Shown: positions 52,391 through 61,067, numbered from the stretch's first letter. The stretch is 64,000 bases of DNA from Parafrankia sp041008525 (GCF_041008525.1 NZ_JBFLUG010000001.1:124001-188000), one strand, 5' to 3'. Notes: a model not told the origin generated them from the sequence alone. A program made the numbers and translations.

Positions 52391-53226
52391 TCGGAGTCAC
52401 CCCCGTGCGCCACTGCGGGTAGCGGCACATCCGGCGCCACCCGTGACGGCGGTGGCACCACCCGACGGGTCATCCGCACGACCTCACCAGCCTCGTCATC
52501 CACGGTTGCGCCCGGCCCCGGCCCGCGACCGCCCGCCACGGCGCCGGCGGGCGGGCCGGGCGACGGACGTTTGCGAGCCTCGTGAAAGGAGAGAATCTGC
52601 AGTTCCAGGGCAAGGTCGACCTTACGCACATCTACTCCCTCCGGCACCGAAAGCACCGTGGGGGCGAAGTTCAGGATGCTGGTCACGCCCGCTGCGACGA
52701 GACGGTCGCAGACATGCTGGGCCGCCGCCGCCGGCGTGCAGATCACGCCGATGGTCACCTGGCAGTCCTCGATGACCGCTTCCAGCTCGTCGACCGGGCG
52801 GACGACCACCTCGCCGACCCGCTCACCCACACGGGACGGATCCGCGTCGACCAACGCCGCGATGCGGAACCCACGGGCGTGGAAACCGCCGTACCCGGCA
52901 AGTGCATGCCCGAGGTTACCCACCCCCACAAGCACCACCGAGCGGTCTTCGGTCAGGCCAAGCTCGGCCGAAATGCACTCCAGCAGGATGCCCACCTCGT
53001 ACCCGACCCCACGCGTCCCGAACGAACCGAGCTGCGAGAGGTCCTTGCGGACCTTCGCCGACGTCACCCCGGCGGCGGCGGCCAGAGTGTCCGAGGACAC
53101 GGTGTGCACCCCACTCTCGCCGAGCGCGGTCAGCACACGTAGGTAGAGGGGCAGCCTGGCGACCGTGGCCTCGGGCATCGACGATCTGCCCGACAGCCGC
53201 CCGGCCCCCCGCCGTGGTTGACGCAT
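52387..53226 (-). CDS. rex: Redox-sensing repressor Rex
   Basis: Rex represses respiratory and heme genes and leaves DNA when the NADH/NAD+ ratio rises. The 279-residue product has an N-terminal winged helix (PEATVARLPLYLRVL, SAKVRKDLSQLGSFG) and a Rossmann fold with LVGVGNLGHAL at about residues 99-109, followed by ICTPAAAAQHVCDRLVAAG. It closely resembles the Streptomyces protein as I remember it. The C-terminal 55 residues are a Pro/Gly/Val-rich extension. A perfect Rex-like palindrome lies 225-248 bases upstream, consistent with autoregulation. Confidence 0.95.
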   Translation of the reverse strand: MRQPRRGAGRLSGRSSMPEATVARLPLYLRVLTALGESGVHTVSSDTLAAAAGVTSAKVRKDLSQLGSFGTRGVGYEVGILLECISAELGLTEDRSVVLVGVGNLGHALAGYGGFHARGFRIAALVDADPSRVGERVGEVVVRPVDELEAVIEDCQVTIGVICTPAAAAQHVCDRLVAAGVTSILNFAPTVLSVPEGVDVRKVDLALELQILSFHEARKRPSPGPPAGAVAGGRGPGPGATVDDEAGEVVRMTRRVVPPPSRVAPDVPLPAVAHGGDSE

Positions 53227-53450
53227 CCGCGGCTCCCGACATCGTTCGACAGTGCGGGCCGGCTGCTCGGCCCCGTGGACCGGTGGACCGGCGGACCGGT
53301 GGCCGTGCCATGCGAGACGGCCCCGCCGGCCTGCACGGATCTGGTCCGTACGGTCACGCCCGGCCCGGCGGTCACGCCCGAACGGCGGGCGCAGCCGGCC
53401 CGGCGCTTCGTGCGGCCGACGACCGCGTCTGCGGACCCACAGAGTCTACG

Positions 53451-53474
53451 ACTTCGTGAAGGGATTCACGAAGT
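53451..53474. promoter_or_regulatory. Perfect palindrome resembling a Rex operator upstream of rex
   Basis: The arms acttcgtgaa (53451-53460) and ttcacgaagt (53465-53474) pair perfectly over 10 bp around a 4-base spacer, ggga. The core CGTGAA-N4-TTCACG is identical to the palindrome at 14851-14876 and close to the Streptomyces Rex operator. It lies between the glutaredoxin-like gene and rex, where the rex-hem promoter is expected. Confidence 0.82.
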
Positions 53475-53522
53475 ACTGAGACCCGTGCGACCGCCACCCC
53501 GGCCGGCGGCCCAGGTCGCCCC

Positions 53523-53969
53523 CTACCGGGCGGAACGCCCCGACCGCCAGGACCACCGGTCGCCGGCGAGCGCCCGGCGCAGCCGCTCTTCCTCGACCCG
53601 CCAGTAGCCGTGCTCCCGACCGTCCACGAGAACGACCGGCACCCGGTCCCCGTAGGCGTCGGCAGCGGCCGGGTCGGCATCGACATCGGTCTCCCGCCAG
53701 CTGACACCCAGCTCCGCGCCGACCCGCGCGATCACCTGCCGCGCGTCGTCGCACAGGTGACAGCCGGCCCTGGTCAGCAGCTCGATCCGGGTCGTGGCCG
53801 CATCGTCGCCGAAGCCGGCGCTGCCGCTGGAACCGGCGCTGGCGCCGGCGCCGCGGTGGCTCGGCCCGGCGCCCGGGGCGGGATCACCGGGCCCGGGAGG
53901 ATGCTGCCGTTCGGAGTTCGCTGCACGGGCGTCGATCACCCCAGCGACGATAGTGCTTCCGCGGCGCAC
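53523..53969 (-). CDS. Glutaredoxin-like protein
   Basis: The last 85 residues form a small thioredoxin-fold domain of the glutaredoxin-like type, with the redox motif GCHLCDDA (CHLC) and the cis-Pro region DRVPVVLVDG. The first 60 residues are a Gly/Pro/Ala/Ser-rich lead. A gene of this family precedes rex in streptomycetes as I recall, so the pairing appears conserved. The function is probably thiol-disulfide exchange, partner unknown. It ends 49 bases before the Rex-like palindrome, which therefore controls genes downstream of it. Confidence 0.8.
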   Translation of the reverse strand: MRRGSTIVAGVIDARAANSERQHPPGPGDPAPGAGPSHRGAGASAGSSGSAGFGDDAATTRIELLTRAGCHLCDDARQVIARVGAELGVSWRETDVDADPAAADAYGDRVPVVLVDGREHGYWRVEEERLRRALAGDRWSWRSGRSAR

Positions 53970-54349
53970 GGATACCTACCATCGGGTGACGACCCACTGT
54001 CCGTCGGCGACCGGCGGCGCATTACGGTACCCGGTCTCCCTGGACGGGCCTCCTGGCTACACTCAGCTACCCGACGGCTATGGTGGTGGCGCCCATCACC
54101 GCCCGCGACGTCCTTGCCGGGAGCCCGTATGTGCGCCACTACGCGCCCCTCTCGTCGACGGTCGCGGCACGGGGCAACCGGCATCGTTCATGCCAGGGCT
54201 TCTTCCCGGGGAACCGATCCCGCCCGAACCGTCCCCGCCGGAGTTCTTGCCGCCGGAACTGTCACCGCGGCGCCCGCAGCCGGGTGGGGCATCCGACGGA
54301 CGGCGGCGCGACCGGCCGGGCGCGTGGGCGCCCGGCCGGCGGAGACACC
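53970..54349. other. Gene-free divergent stretch upstream of the sigma factor gene
   Basis: This region lies between the glutaredoxin-like gene (minus) and the sigma factor gene (plus). Open frames run through it on both strands but show no conserved content, and the sigma-factor frame itself extends back to 54080 without a convincing start. A tacact at 54058-54063 might be a -10 element, but no matching -35 stands out. Confidence 0.4.
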
Positions 54350-55201
54350 GTGCGCCTGCTGATCGCACCGGCGATCGCGCGCGGCGGGATCGCCGGTGGC
54401 GTCGGCGGCCACGTCCCACGTGCCACGCCCGTCCTGGGACGCCTGCTCGCCCTGCTGCCACTGCTCGGTACCGCCGCTGTCATGTCCCGCACAACCGCCG
54501 GGGATGCCACCCGCGTCGACGCGTCGGAGCCGCAGCACCCGCCGGAGCCAGCTGGCCGGCCGGACCTGCGGGGACTGCCAGGCCTGGTGGACCGGCCGCA
54601 GCCGGCGGCCGTGGCGCGCCCGCCGGACCCGCCGGTGGACGCCGACCTCATCCACCGGGCCCGCCGCGGGGAGCGGGATGCGTTCGGCGAGATCTACGAC
54701 CGCTACGCCGACTTCGTCTACCGCTTCGCCTTCTATCGTGTCGGCGGCAACCGTGCGGTCGCCGAGGACGTGGTCTCCGAGACGTTCCTCCGTGCGCTGA
54801 CCAGGATCTCGACCTTCGAATGGCAGGGTCGCGACATCGGCGCGTGGCTGGTCACCATCGCCCGCAACCACATCGTCGACCTCGCCCGCTCGGGCCGGGC
54901 CCGGCTGGAGTTCCCGGCTGCCGACCTGTTCGCCACCGCCGAGAGTGGTGTGGGCCTGCGCACGTCCGTCCCGGGGCCGGAGGACACCGTCCTGTCCGCC
55001 CTCAGCCTGCGCGACCTGCTCCAGGCCGTCAGCTCACTGGGCTCGGAGCAGCGGGAATGCGTCACGCTGCGGTTTCTCGAGGGGTTGTCGGTGCGCGAGA
55101 CCGCACAGGCGATGAACAAGAAGGAGGGGGCGGTGCGGGCACTGCAGCTACGGGCCGTGCGTGCCCTTGCCCGCAGCCTGCCCACGTCACGTGGAGACTG
55201 A
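54350..55201 (+). CDS. bldN: ECF-type sigma factor, BldN-like
   Basis: The protein has sigma region 2 (DRYADFVYRFAFYRVGG, then EWQGRDIGAWLVTIARN) and region 4 (SEQRECVTLRFLEGLSVRETA, then KKEGAVRALQLRAVRALAR). Sequence and position next to rex-hem match BldN of Streptomyces, a developmental sigma factor made with an N-terminal pro-sequence. Here a GTG at 54350 with ggag upstream gives 283 residues and a hydrophobic, Ala/Gly-rich extension of about 90 residues before region 2, which could play the same role. An ATG at 54482 is a shorter alternative. No anti-sigma gene is seen. Confidence 0.8.
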   Translation: MRLLIAPAIARGGIAGGVGGHVPRATPVLGRLLALLPLLGTAAVMSRTTAGDATRVDASEPQHPPEPAGRPDLRGLPGLVDRPQPAAVARPPDPPVDADLIHRARRGERDAFGEIYDRYADFVYRFAFYRVGGNRAVAEDVVSETFLRALTRISTFEWQGRDIGAWLVTIARNHIVDLARSGRARLEFPAADLFATAESGVGLRTSVPGPEDTVLSALSLRDLLQAVSSLGSEQRECVTLRFLEGLSVRETAQAMNKKEGAVRALQLRAVRALARSLPTSRGD

Positions 55202-55405
55202 CAGCGGGCCGGCGCTGGCTTCCCGGGGCTGCCGGGGTCGTAGGCTGACGGCGCCGCCCACGGGCTCGGGCAGCCGGATCTCCTCCGGCGCCCGCAGGCG
55301 GGCATGCCACGATTCTACCGAAAGGATCGAACATGCGTTCCAGCGTCGAACGGCGTTCCCTTCCCGGCGTGAACGCCGGGGCCTCCATGCCGCGAGCCCG
55401 ATGAC

Positions 55406-56290
55406 ATGAGGGTGCGACGGCGCAAGGATCATCTGCACGGCCGCGAGGCGGCGGAGGCGGCCGCCACGGCCGCTTTGAAGGTTGCCGCCGAGGAGGTGGC
55501 GAAGCCCCCGCCGGACGAGTCCGCCGCGGCCTTCTTCGACGTCGACAACACGATGATGGCCGGCGCTTCGATCTTCTACTTCGCCCGCGGCCTGGCCGCA
55601 CGCGACTTCTTCGACTCCCGGGACCTGCTCAAGTTCGGCTGGCAGCACATCAGCTACCGGGTGCGCGGCCTCGAGGACCCGAACGGCATGCGGGACGCCC
55701 GTGAGGCCGCGCTCGCCTTCGTCGCCGGGCGCGACGTCACCGACATCGTCCGCTACGGCGAGGAGATCTACGACGAGCGGATGGCGCAGCAGATCTACTC
55801 GGGCACGCACGCCCTGGCCCAGCAGCACCTCGATGCCGGGCAGCGGGTCTGGCTCGTCACCGCGACCCCCGTCGAGCTGGCGTCCATCATCGCCCGGCGG
55901 CTGAACCTCACCGGCGCGCTGGGCACCGTCAGCGAGGTCGCGGACGGCTGTTACACCGGGCGCCTCGTCGGCGAGCCGCTGCACGGGCCGGCCAAGGGCG
56001 CGGCCGTGCAGGCACTGGCCGAACGCGAGGGACTCGATCTGTCCCGGTGCTGGGCCTACTCGGACTCGATCAACGATCTGCCGATGCTCTCGCTTGTCGG
56101 GCATCCGGTGGCCATCAACCCGGATCCCGACCTGCGCGCGGTCGCCAGGGAGCGGGACTGGCTGATCAAGGACTTCCGCACCGCCCGCAAGGCGGCCAGG
56201 ATCGGCATCCCGACGGCCGCCGGGCTCGGCGCCCTCGGCGGCGGCGTGGCCGCCGGCATGGCGCTGCGCCGCCGCTACGGCGGAGCCTGA
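55406..56290 (+). CDS. HAD-IB family phosphatase
   Basis: This is a haloacid dehalogenase-fold phosphatase of the SerB-like IB group. The 294-residue product has motif I FFDVDNTMM (Asp45, Asp47), motif II in LVTATP, a Lys in GPAKGAAV, and motif III YSDSINDLPML. The C-terminus ends in a short Gly/Ala-rich hydrophobic stretch and RRRYGG, perhaps a weak membrane association. Members of this group act on phosphoserine, phospholipid head groups or other small phosphates, and the substrate here is unknown. It lies 204 bases after the sigma factor gene on the same strand. Confidence 0.85.
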   Translation: MRVRRRKDHLHGREAAEAAATAALKVAAEEVAKPPPDESAAAFFDVDNTMMAGASIFYFARGLAARDFFDSRDLLKFGWQHISYRVRGLEDPNGMRDAREAALAFVAGRDVTDIVRYGEEIYDERMAQQIYSGTHALAQQHLDAGQRVWLVTATPVELASIIARRLNLTGALGTVSEVADGCYTGRLVGEPLHGPAKGAAVQALAEREGLDLSRCWAYSDSINDLPMLSLVGHPVAINPDPDLRAVARERDWLIKDFRTARKAARIGIPTAAGLGALGGGVAAGMALRRRYGGA

Positions 56291-56385
56291 CGAGGCTGCC
56301 CACCGGGCCGGCTCGGGGTGGGGCCCAGGCTGAGACCGGGGCCGGGCCGGCCTGACCGCTTACCGGGGGTGTTCGGCCGCCGGGT

Positions 56386-56397
56386 GACACCGGTGTC
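56386..56397. promoter_or_regulatory. Perfect 12-bp palindrome
   Basis: The sequence gacaccggtgtc is identical to its own reverse complement. It lies 96 bases downstream of the HAD phosphatase gene, away from any obvious promoter. A regulator cannot be named. Confidence 0.3.
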
Positions 56398-56764
56398 GGA
56401 AACTGGCCCCGACCATCGCCCGGGACGTCCCGACGACCGTCACGCCCGCCGGACCGGAACGGCGCCCAGGCACGGCAAACCCGTCTGACGCGCACTGGCA
56501 GCCAACGCCGGGACGTCCGCACCCTCCTACCGGGCGGACGGGGCGGCCCGCCGGACCGGTCCCACCGCCCCCGCGGCGGCCCTCAGGGCCGCCGCCAAGC
56601 CGCCGACCAGCCGTTCTCCGACCTCTCCGGAGCCGGGTCGCGCCGAGCATCGGCGGCAGCGGGCAGTTGTGTGGACGACGGAAACTAAGGGGCTCGCCGT
56701 GGCCTCTACTTTCCGAGGCCTTGCGGAATGCCCACCTCCGCCACCGTCAAGGTATCTCCCAGAA

Positions 56765-56784
56765 AGACCACCGAAAGGTGGTCT
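56765..56784. ncRNA. GAAA-tetraloop hairpin, possible structured RNA
   Basis: The arms agaccacc (56765-56772) and ggtggtct (56777-56784) pair perfectly over 8 bp and enclose the loop gaaa when read on the plus strand. GNRA-capped stems are common in structured RNAs and rare by chance in non-coding DNA. No full RNA family was recognised. Confidence 0.3.
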
Positions 56785-57086
56785 CGCCAGGCGAACGGTC
56801 AGCCCAGCCCCTCGCCCAATGTGTCAGTGATGTCAGATTCCAGCCGCTACCAGATCGGCGCCGCCGCACTGTCGCCGCCAGCCGACGTCCCACCGGTGCC
56901 ACGCACTGCGGCCAGCCACCGTCATGGCCGCACCGCTGCCGCCCCCCTGAACCCACCGTTCCCCTCGGGACCCGTCAGCACATCCGCCCGCCACATCACC
57001 AGGCCAGGTCACCGGGTTCCGCCTTCGACCGGGCGACACGAGACCGGGGATCGGCACGCGAGAATCTGGCACCACTGACACCTTTC

Positions 57087-57145
57087 ACCGCGGGTTCAGG
57101 TCCCACTGCGGCTTGATGGCATTCCTGGAGCCCGCGGTGAGCGGG
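57087..57145. ncRNA. Mutually exclusive hairpins, possible regulatory RNA
   Basis: The segment accgcggg (57087-57094) is the perfect complement of cccgcggt (57131-57138). But cccgc at 57131-57135 can instead pair with gcggg at 57141-57145 around the loop ggtga. The two structures cannot form together. Another short stem, acccg/cgggt, follows at 57152-57167. The layout resembles an attenuator, but no gene starts just downstream on the plus strand. Confidence 0.3.
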
Positions 57146-57393
57146 TGAACAACCCGGCTCGACGGGTCGCCGGCGTACCGTCCACCGCCGTCACCGTCCG
57201 CACGACATCCACCAGCCTTCGGCGGCCAGGCAACCCGCGCCTGCGCGTCACCTCGACCCGACGATCATGACCTTCGACGGGACGTCGGCAGGTGGCGCAG
57301 ACCCGTTTTCCAACACCGGTGCCACCGTGGCCGACATCGCCTGGCGGGCCGCGGGCACGGCCTCCGCCCGGCCCCGCCCGCCGGGCGCGTGGG

Positions 57394-58767
57394 TCAGAAG
57401 AACACCGAGCGGCGCTGCATCAGCAGGCCGTACAACGTGTGCTGGATCGTCTCCCGGATGCGGTCGGTCAGCTCGAAGACGAGCATCGGGTCGTCGGCCG
57501 CGGCCGCCGTGTAGCCGGCCGTGTCCACCGGCTCACCGAACTCGATGATCCACTTGCTCGGCAGCGGGACAAGACCGAGCAACCCCAGCCACGGGAACGT
57601 CGGCGTGATCGGCAGGTACGGCAGCCCCAGCACCCGCGCCAGTGTCCGGGAGTTGCCGATCATCGGGTAGATCTCCTCCGCGCCCACCACGGTGCACGGC
57701 ACGATCGGCACCCCGGTCCGCAGCGCAGCCGAGACGAAACCGCCGCGGCCGAACCGCTGCAGTTTGTACCGCTCGCTGAACGGCTTGCCGATTCCCTTGA
57801 AGCCCTCCGGCCACACCCCCACGAGGTGGCCGGCACCGAGCAGCCGCTCGGCGTCCGCCTGGCAGGCCAGGGTGTTGCCCGTCTTGCGGGCCAGCGGCGC
57901 GAGGAACGGCACCGCGAAGACCAGATCTGCGGCGAGCATCCGCAGGTGTCGGTGGGCCGGATGGTGGTCGAGGATGGCCACGGCGGTCATCAGCGCGTCC
58001 ATCGGGATCGTGCCGGAGTGGTTCGAGACCACCAACGCCCCGCCCTCGTCCGGAATGTTCTCCAGCCCCCGGGTCTCGACCCGGAAGTAGCTGCGGTAGA
58101 TCGGCCGCAGCAGCGGCGCCACGACATGCTCGGTCAGATCGACGTCGAAACCGTGCTCGTCCACGGTGTACTCGCCGGTGATGCGGCGGCGGAGAAAGGC
58201 GAGCATTTCGGCCAGCGCCCGCTCCAGATCCCCGGGATCGGCGGCTCGTTCCTCCGCATCGGCATCGGCCTCGGCATCGAATCCGCCATCCGCGGCGGTA
58301 GCGGCGGTAGCGGCGGTATCAGTATCGGTATCGAATCCGTCCTCGGCACCGAGCCCGCTCTCCGCCCCGAACTCGAACTCCGGCCCGAGCTCGGGCGCCG
58401 GGCGGGGCGATGGCTCCGCCGTCACTGCGGCAGCGGGCCGGGTCGTGGCCCTGTCCTTCCCGCCTCGCGCGACGCGGGAGCCGTTCGCCCGACGCGAGCC
58501 GACCGCCCCGTTCGCTCTGGCTGCACCGCCGACCGGTCTGCTCCGCCGGCCCGATCCGTTCGACCCGGCGGACCCGGCGGACCCGGCGGACCCGTTCGAT
58601 CTCGGCGATCTCGCCGGTCTGGGCTGGTCTGACTGGCCCGCTCCCCCGGCCGGCAGGTCGGACCTCCCCGGCGTGGCCGGGCCGGTACGTCCCTGCGGCG
58701 GCATACGTCCCTGCGGCGGCATCGGCACATCGGCCTCTCTCCCCGGCTCTCCGGGCTGGCCGCCCAT
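57394..58767 (-). CDS. Lysophospholipid acyltransferase-family protein
   Basis: The C-terminal 270 residues are a PlsC-type acyltransferase domain with the catalytic NHSGTIPMD (HxxxxD), the substrate motif GVWPEGFKG and IVPCTVVGAEE. It should transfer an acyl chain to a glycerophospholipid or related acceptor at the membrane. The first 165 residues are low in complexity, with PQGRMPPQGR, SAGSAGSAGS and TDTDTAATAATA repeats. The ATG at 58767 overlaps the epimerase stop (TGATG), so the whole lead is probably translated. It forms a pair with the upstream epimerase gene. The product is 457 residues. Confidence 0.85.
   Translation of the reverse strand: MGGQPGEPGREADVPMPPQGRMPPQGRTGPATPGRSDLPAGGAGQSDQPRPARSPRSNGSAGSAGSAGSNGSGRRSRPVGGAARANGAVGSRRANGSRVARGGKDRATTRPAAAVTAEPSPRPAPELGPEFEFGAESGLGAEDGFDTDTDTAATAATAADGGFDAEADADAEERAADPGDLERALAEMLAFLRRRITGEYTVDEHGFDVDLTEHVVAPLLRPIYRSYFRVETRGLENIPDEGGALVVSNHSGTIPMDALMTAVAILDHHPAHRHLRMLAADLVFAVPFLAPLARKTGNTLACQADAERLLGAGHLVGVWPEGFKGIGKPFSERYKLQRFGRGGFVSAALRTGVPIVPCTVVGAEEIYPMIGNSRTLARVLGLPYLPITPTFPWLGLLGLVPLPSKWIIEFGEPVDTAGYTAAAADDPMLVFELTDRIRETIQHTLYGLLMQRRSVFF
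58561..58602. repeat. 9-bp tandem repeat in the acyltransferase gene
   Basis: The unit ggacccggc repeats about four times in a row. It encodes the Ser-Ala-Gly repeat in the N-terminal region of the acyltransferase. Confidence 0.85.
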
Positions 58768-59807
58768 CAGGATGCCCCGGCGGACCGGCGACCGGCGAGC
58801 GCGCCGCGAAGGCCGTGCTCCACCCGTGTGACCAGGTCGTGGTCAATGGTGAACCGCAGCTGCCGGTGCCGCACGAAACTGTCGAACGTCGCGACGGTCG
58901 AGTACCGCGGGACGTAGCCGAAAACCTCCTTGAGCCTGGTGGTGTCCACCGCGCGCCCGTGCGCGAGGAACCCGAGCTGTTCGGAGGAGAAGTCGACAAG
59001 CCGCAGCCGGCGCGCGATGTTGCCCAGCGAGCCGACGGCCGGGAAGGGTACCGGCAGCGGCGGTCGCCCGGCCCGCCGGATCGCCTGGGACAACAGCAGG
59101 ACGCCGTCGCCCGCCACGTTGAATGTCCCGGCGTGGTTCTCGCTGGCGGCCTTCAGCAGGACGGCCATCGCGTCGTCGGCGTGCAGAAGCTGGATGCGCG
59201 GGTCGAATCCGAGAACGGTGGGGACCACCGGCAGGTCGAGATACCGGGCGAGCGGCGTGTCGACCCCGGGGCCCAGCACGTTCGCCAGCCGCAGCACCGT
59301 CACCGCGATGTCGGGACGCCGCCGCCCGAAGCCGCGGACGTACCCCTCGACCTCGACGGCGTCCTTGGCGTACCCACCGCCGGGGAATCCGCGCGGCTCC
59401 ATCTCCTCGGTGAACAGCGCCGGGTCCCGCGGCGACGAGCCGTAGATGGACGTCGTCGACTTGACCACCAGCTTGCGGACCCCGGGGGCCTTCTGGCAGG
59501 CGGCGAGGAGCTGCATCGTCCCGATGACGTTGATCTCCTTCATCGCCGTCCGCCCGCCGGCGCCGAGCGGTGTCGCCAGCACGCTCAGGTGCAGCACGGT
59601 GTCGATCTCCGCGGTCGAGACGACCTTGGCGATCAGCGGATTGCGGATGTCCACCCGGACGAACTGGGTGCGCCCGAGATCCTCCGTCGGGGCGATCGTG
59701 TCGACCCCGACGATGTCGACGATCTCCGGGTCAGCGGCGAGCGCCGCCGCGACCTGAGCCCCCAGGGGACGCGACACCCCCGTCACAAGAACGCGACGTG
59801 GCCTCAT
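58767..59807 (-). CDS. NAD-dependent epimerase/dehydratase-family protein
   Basis: This is an extended short-chain dehydrogenase. The 346-residue product has an atypical nucleotide loop VLVTGVSRPLGAQVA, STTSIYGSS, and the catalytic Tyr-x3-Lys region represented by GGYAKDAVE, in which the Tyr and Lys are separated by only one residue (YAK). The usual YxxxK is thus not intact, and catalysis by the standard mechanism is doubtful. The ATG at 59807 has gggagg upstream. It overlaps the acyltransferase gene and the two proteins probably share a role in envelope lipid or glycan metabolism. Confidence 0.8.
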   Translation of the reverse strand: MRPRRVLVTGVSRPLGAQVAAALAADPEIVDIVGVDTIAPTEDLGRTQFVRVDIRNPLIAKVVSTAEIDTVLHLSVLATPLGAGGRTAMKEINVIGTMQLLAACQKAPGVRKLVVKSTTSIYGSSPRDPALFTEEMEPRGFPGGGYAKDAVEVEGYVRGFGRRRPDIAVTVLRLANVLGPGVDTPLARYLDLPVVPTVLGFDPRIQLLHADDAMAVLLKAASENHAGTFNVAGDGVLLLSQAIRRAGRPPLPVPFPAVGSLGNIARRLRLVDFSSEQLGFLAHGRAVDTTRLKEVFGYVPRYSTVATFDSFVRHRQLRFTIDHDLVTRVEHGLRGALAGRRSAGAS

Positions 59808-60007
59808 GGACGCCTCCCGCGCAGAACTCTCCGAGGTCGACCAGCGGCCGGCCCTGCGGGTCATCGTACGCCGCGCGCGACCCCCTTAGCTGCACAGCGT
59901 CACAACCAGCCACCAGAGGCGCTACTTAGCGTAGCGTAAGGCCGATCGGGATACCCGAACCACCACCTGCGCCCACGGATGTCAGAACCGCTGGACCGCC
60001 TGGGGCC

Positions 60008-60874
60008 TCACCGCAGGCCGCGCGCCGCGGCGACGGCGGTGGCCGTCCGCGGGCCGGTGCGGGGCACCTGCGCGACCACGACGGAGTCTCCGCGCCGCAG
60101 CCGGAGCACCTCGGCCGCCCGCCCGCAGTTCACCGCGATCATGACCTGGCGCAGGGCGTCCTCGCAGAGCGCCAGCTCGCCGGCGGCGACCTCGCCGTAG
60201 GTGTGGGCGAAGGGCATCGTGTTGAGCCGCGCGTCGGCCCGCACCTCGACGCGGTCGCCGAGCAGGATGCCGGCCGCCTCGAGCTCGGCGCGGGTCATGT
60301 TCAGGGACAGGTTCCCGAAGTGGTCCACCGACACCACCTCGCCGTGGACGTGGTCGTCGTCCACATGGCAGGTACGCGGCTCGACCGAGACGAGCTCGGC
60401 GACGTCGAGCCGCGGGCCGACGTCCGCCGGGGAGAGCCCGGTGGCGAGCCGTGCGGCGACCGGCGCGTACACGTCGCGGCCGCGGAACACCGCGGTCGGC
60501 AGCGGCAGCCACAGGTCCGGGTTGGAGATCTCGTAGGCCTCCTCGGCACCACCGAGGAGCTCCCAGCCAAGCGAGGCAACGCCGTTGTCCGGCACGACGA
60601 ACAGCGACCCGTCCGCGGAGCGGACGACGATGCCGCGGGTGTAGCCGCTGGCGTCGAGCTGCTCGACCACGATCAGGTGAATGCCGGACGGGAGGTAGCC
60701 GATGGCGCCGACGAGGGTCACCGCGGCCTGGCCGACGTCCTGCGGCTCGATCGAGTGGCACAGGTCGAGGACCCTGGCCTCCGGCGCGTGCCTGGCGATG
60801 ATGCCGTGGCAGACGCCGACGCAGGCGCCGTCCACCCCGTAGTCCGACATGAATGTGATCCACGCGCTGGCCAT
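60008..60874 (-). CDS. S-adenosylmethionine hydrolase-family protein (DUF62)
   Basis: The 288-residue product belongs to the SAM hydroxide adenosyltransferase family, which splits S-adenosylmethionine to adenosine and methionine and is related to fluorinase. It has TFMSDYG with a nearby VGVCHG at the N-terminus, FVVPDNGVASL and the C-terminal VDHFGNLSLN, all family signatures. The ATG at 60874 lies directly before conserved sequence. It is followed 200 bases later by the epimerase gene. The biological purpose of this activity is unclear in most hosts. Confidence 0.85.
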   Translation of the reverse strand: MASAWITFMSDYGVDGACVGVCHGIIARHAPEARVLDLCHSIEPQDVGQAAVTLVGAIGYLPSGIHLIVVEQLDASGYTRGIVVRSADGSLFVVPDNGVASLGWELLGGAEEAYEISNPDLWLPLPTAVFRGRDVYAPVAARLATGLSPADVGPRLDVAELVSVEPRTCHVDDDHVHGEVVSVDHFGNLSLNMTRAELEAAGILLGDRVEVRADARLNTMPFAHTYGEVAAGELALCEDALRQVMIAVNCGRAAEVLRLRRGDSVVVAQVPRTGPRTATAVAAARGLR

Positions 60875-60962
60875 CGAACCCCCTGTGCCTGGCCGGCGCC
60901 GTTGCCGGCCACCCGACCAGCGTGCCATACGCTCACGGAGCAAGCACGAAGGAGCACACGGA

Positions 60963-61067
60963 GTGAAACGGAGACGTTACATGAGGGTGCGCGGGCGCCC
61001 GCAGTACGGGGTCGAGCCCGGCGACCAGAACATTCCGCGCAGCAGCGGCCGGCGGCGTCGGCGGTGA
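60963..61067 (+). CDS. Candidate 34-residue Arg-rich protein
   Basis: A GTG at 60963 is preceded by aaggag with an 8-base spacing, one of the better ribosome binding sites outside the operons. The frame encodes a very basic product, beginning MKRRRYMRVRGRPQYG and ending in a run of arginines after PRSSG. A longer frame on the same strand starts at 60849. It lies divergent to the SAM hydrolase gene and convergent with the bS22 gene. The basic composition suits an RNA-binding or ribosome-associated peptide, but no family is recognised. Confidence 0.5.
   Translation: MKRRRYMRVRGRPQYGVEPGDQNIPRSSGRRRRR

Larger units (their letters stand above)
56291..57393. other. Gene-free 1.1 kb stretch with RNA-like hairpins
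   Basis: The frames here look like chance frames, and no domain or good ribosome binding site supports any of them. The region is the longest non-coding stretch in the window. It contains a 12-bp palindrome (56386-56397), a GAAA-capped perfect hairpin (56765-56784) and a set of mutually exclusive stems (57087-57145). It lies between the ends of two convergent genes, so it is not an obvious promoter. It could hold a non-coding RNA or be decayed sequence. Confidence 0.5.

Noticed and set aside
54080..54349. Longer N-terminus for the sigma factor from an ATG at 54080
   Set aside because: The extra 90 residues are Arg/Cys/Ser-rich with shadow-like composition, and no ribosome binding site is evident. 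The GTG at 54350 has one.
57087..57110. tRNA T-arm-like sequence around ggttcaggtccc
   Set aside because: The conserved A at the T-loop position is replaced by G, the stem does not close properly, and no acceptor, D or anticodon arms were found upstream.
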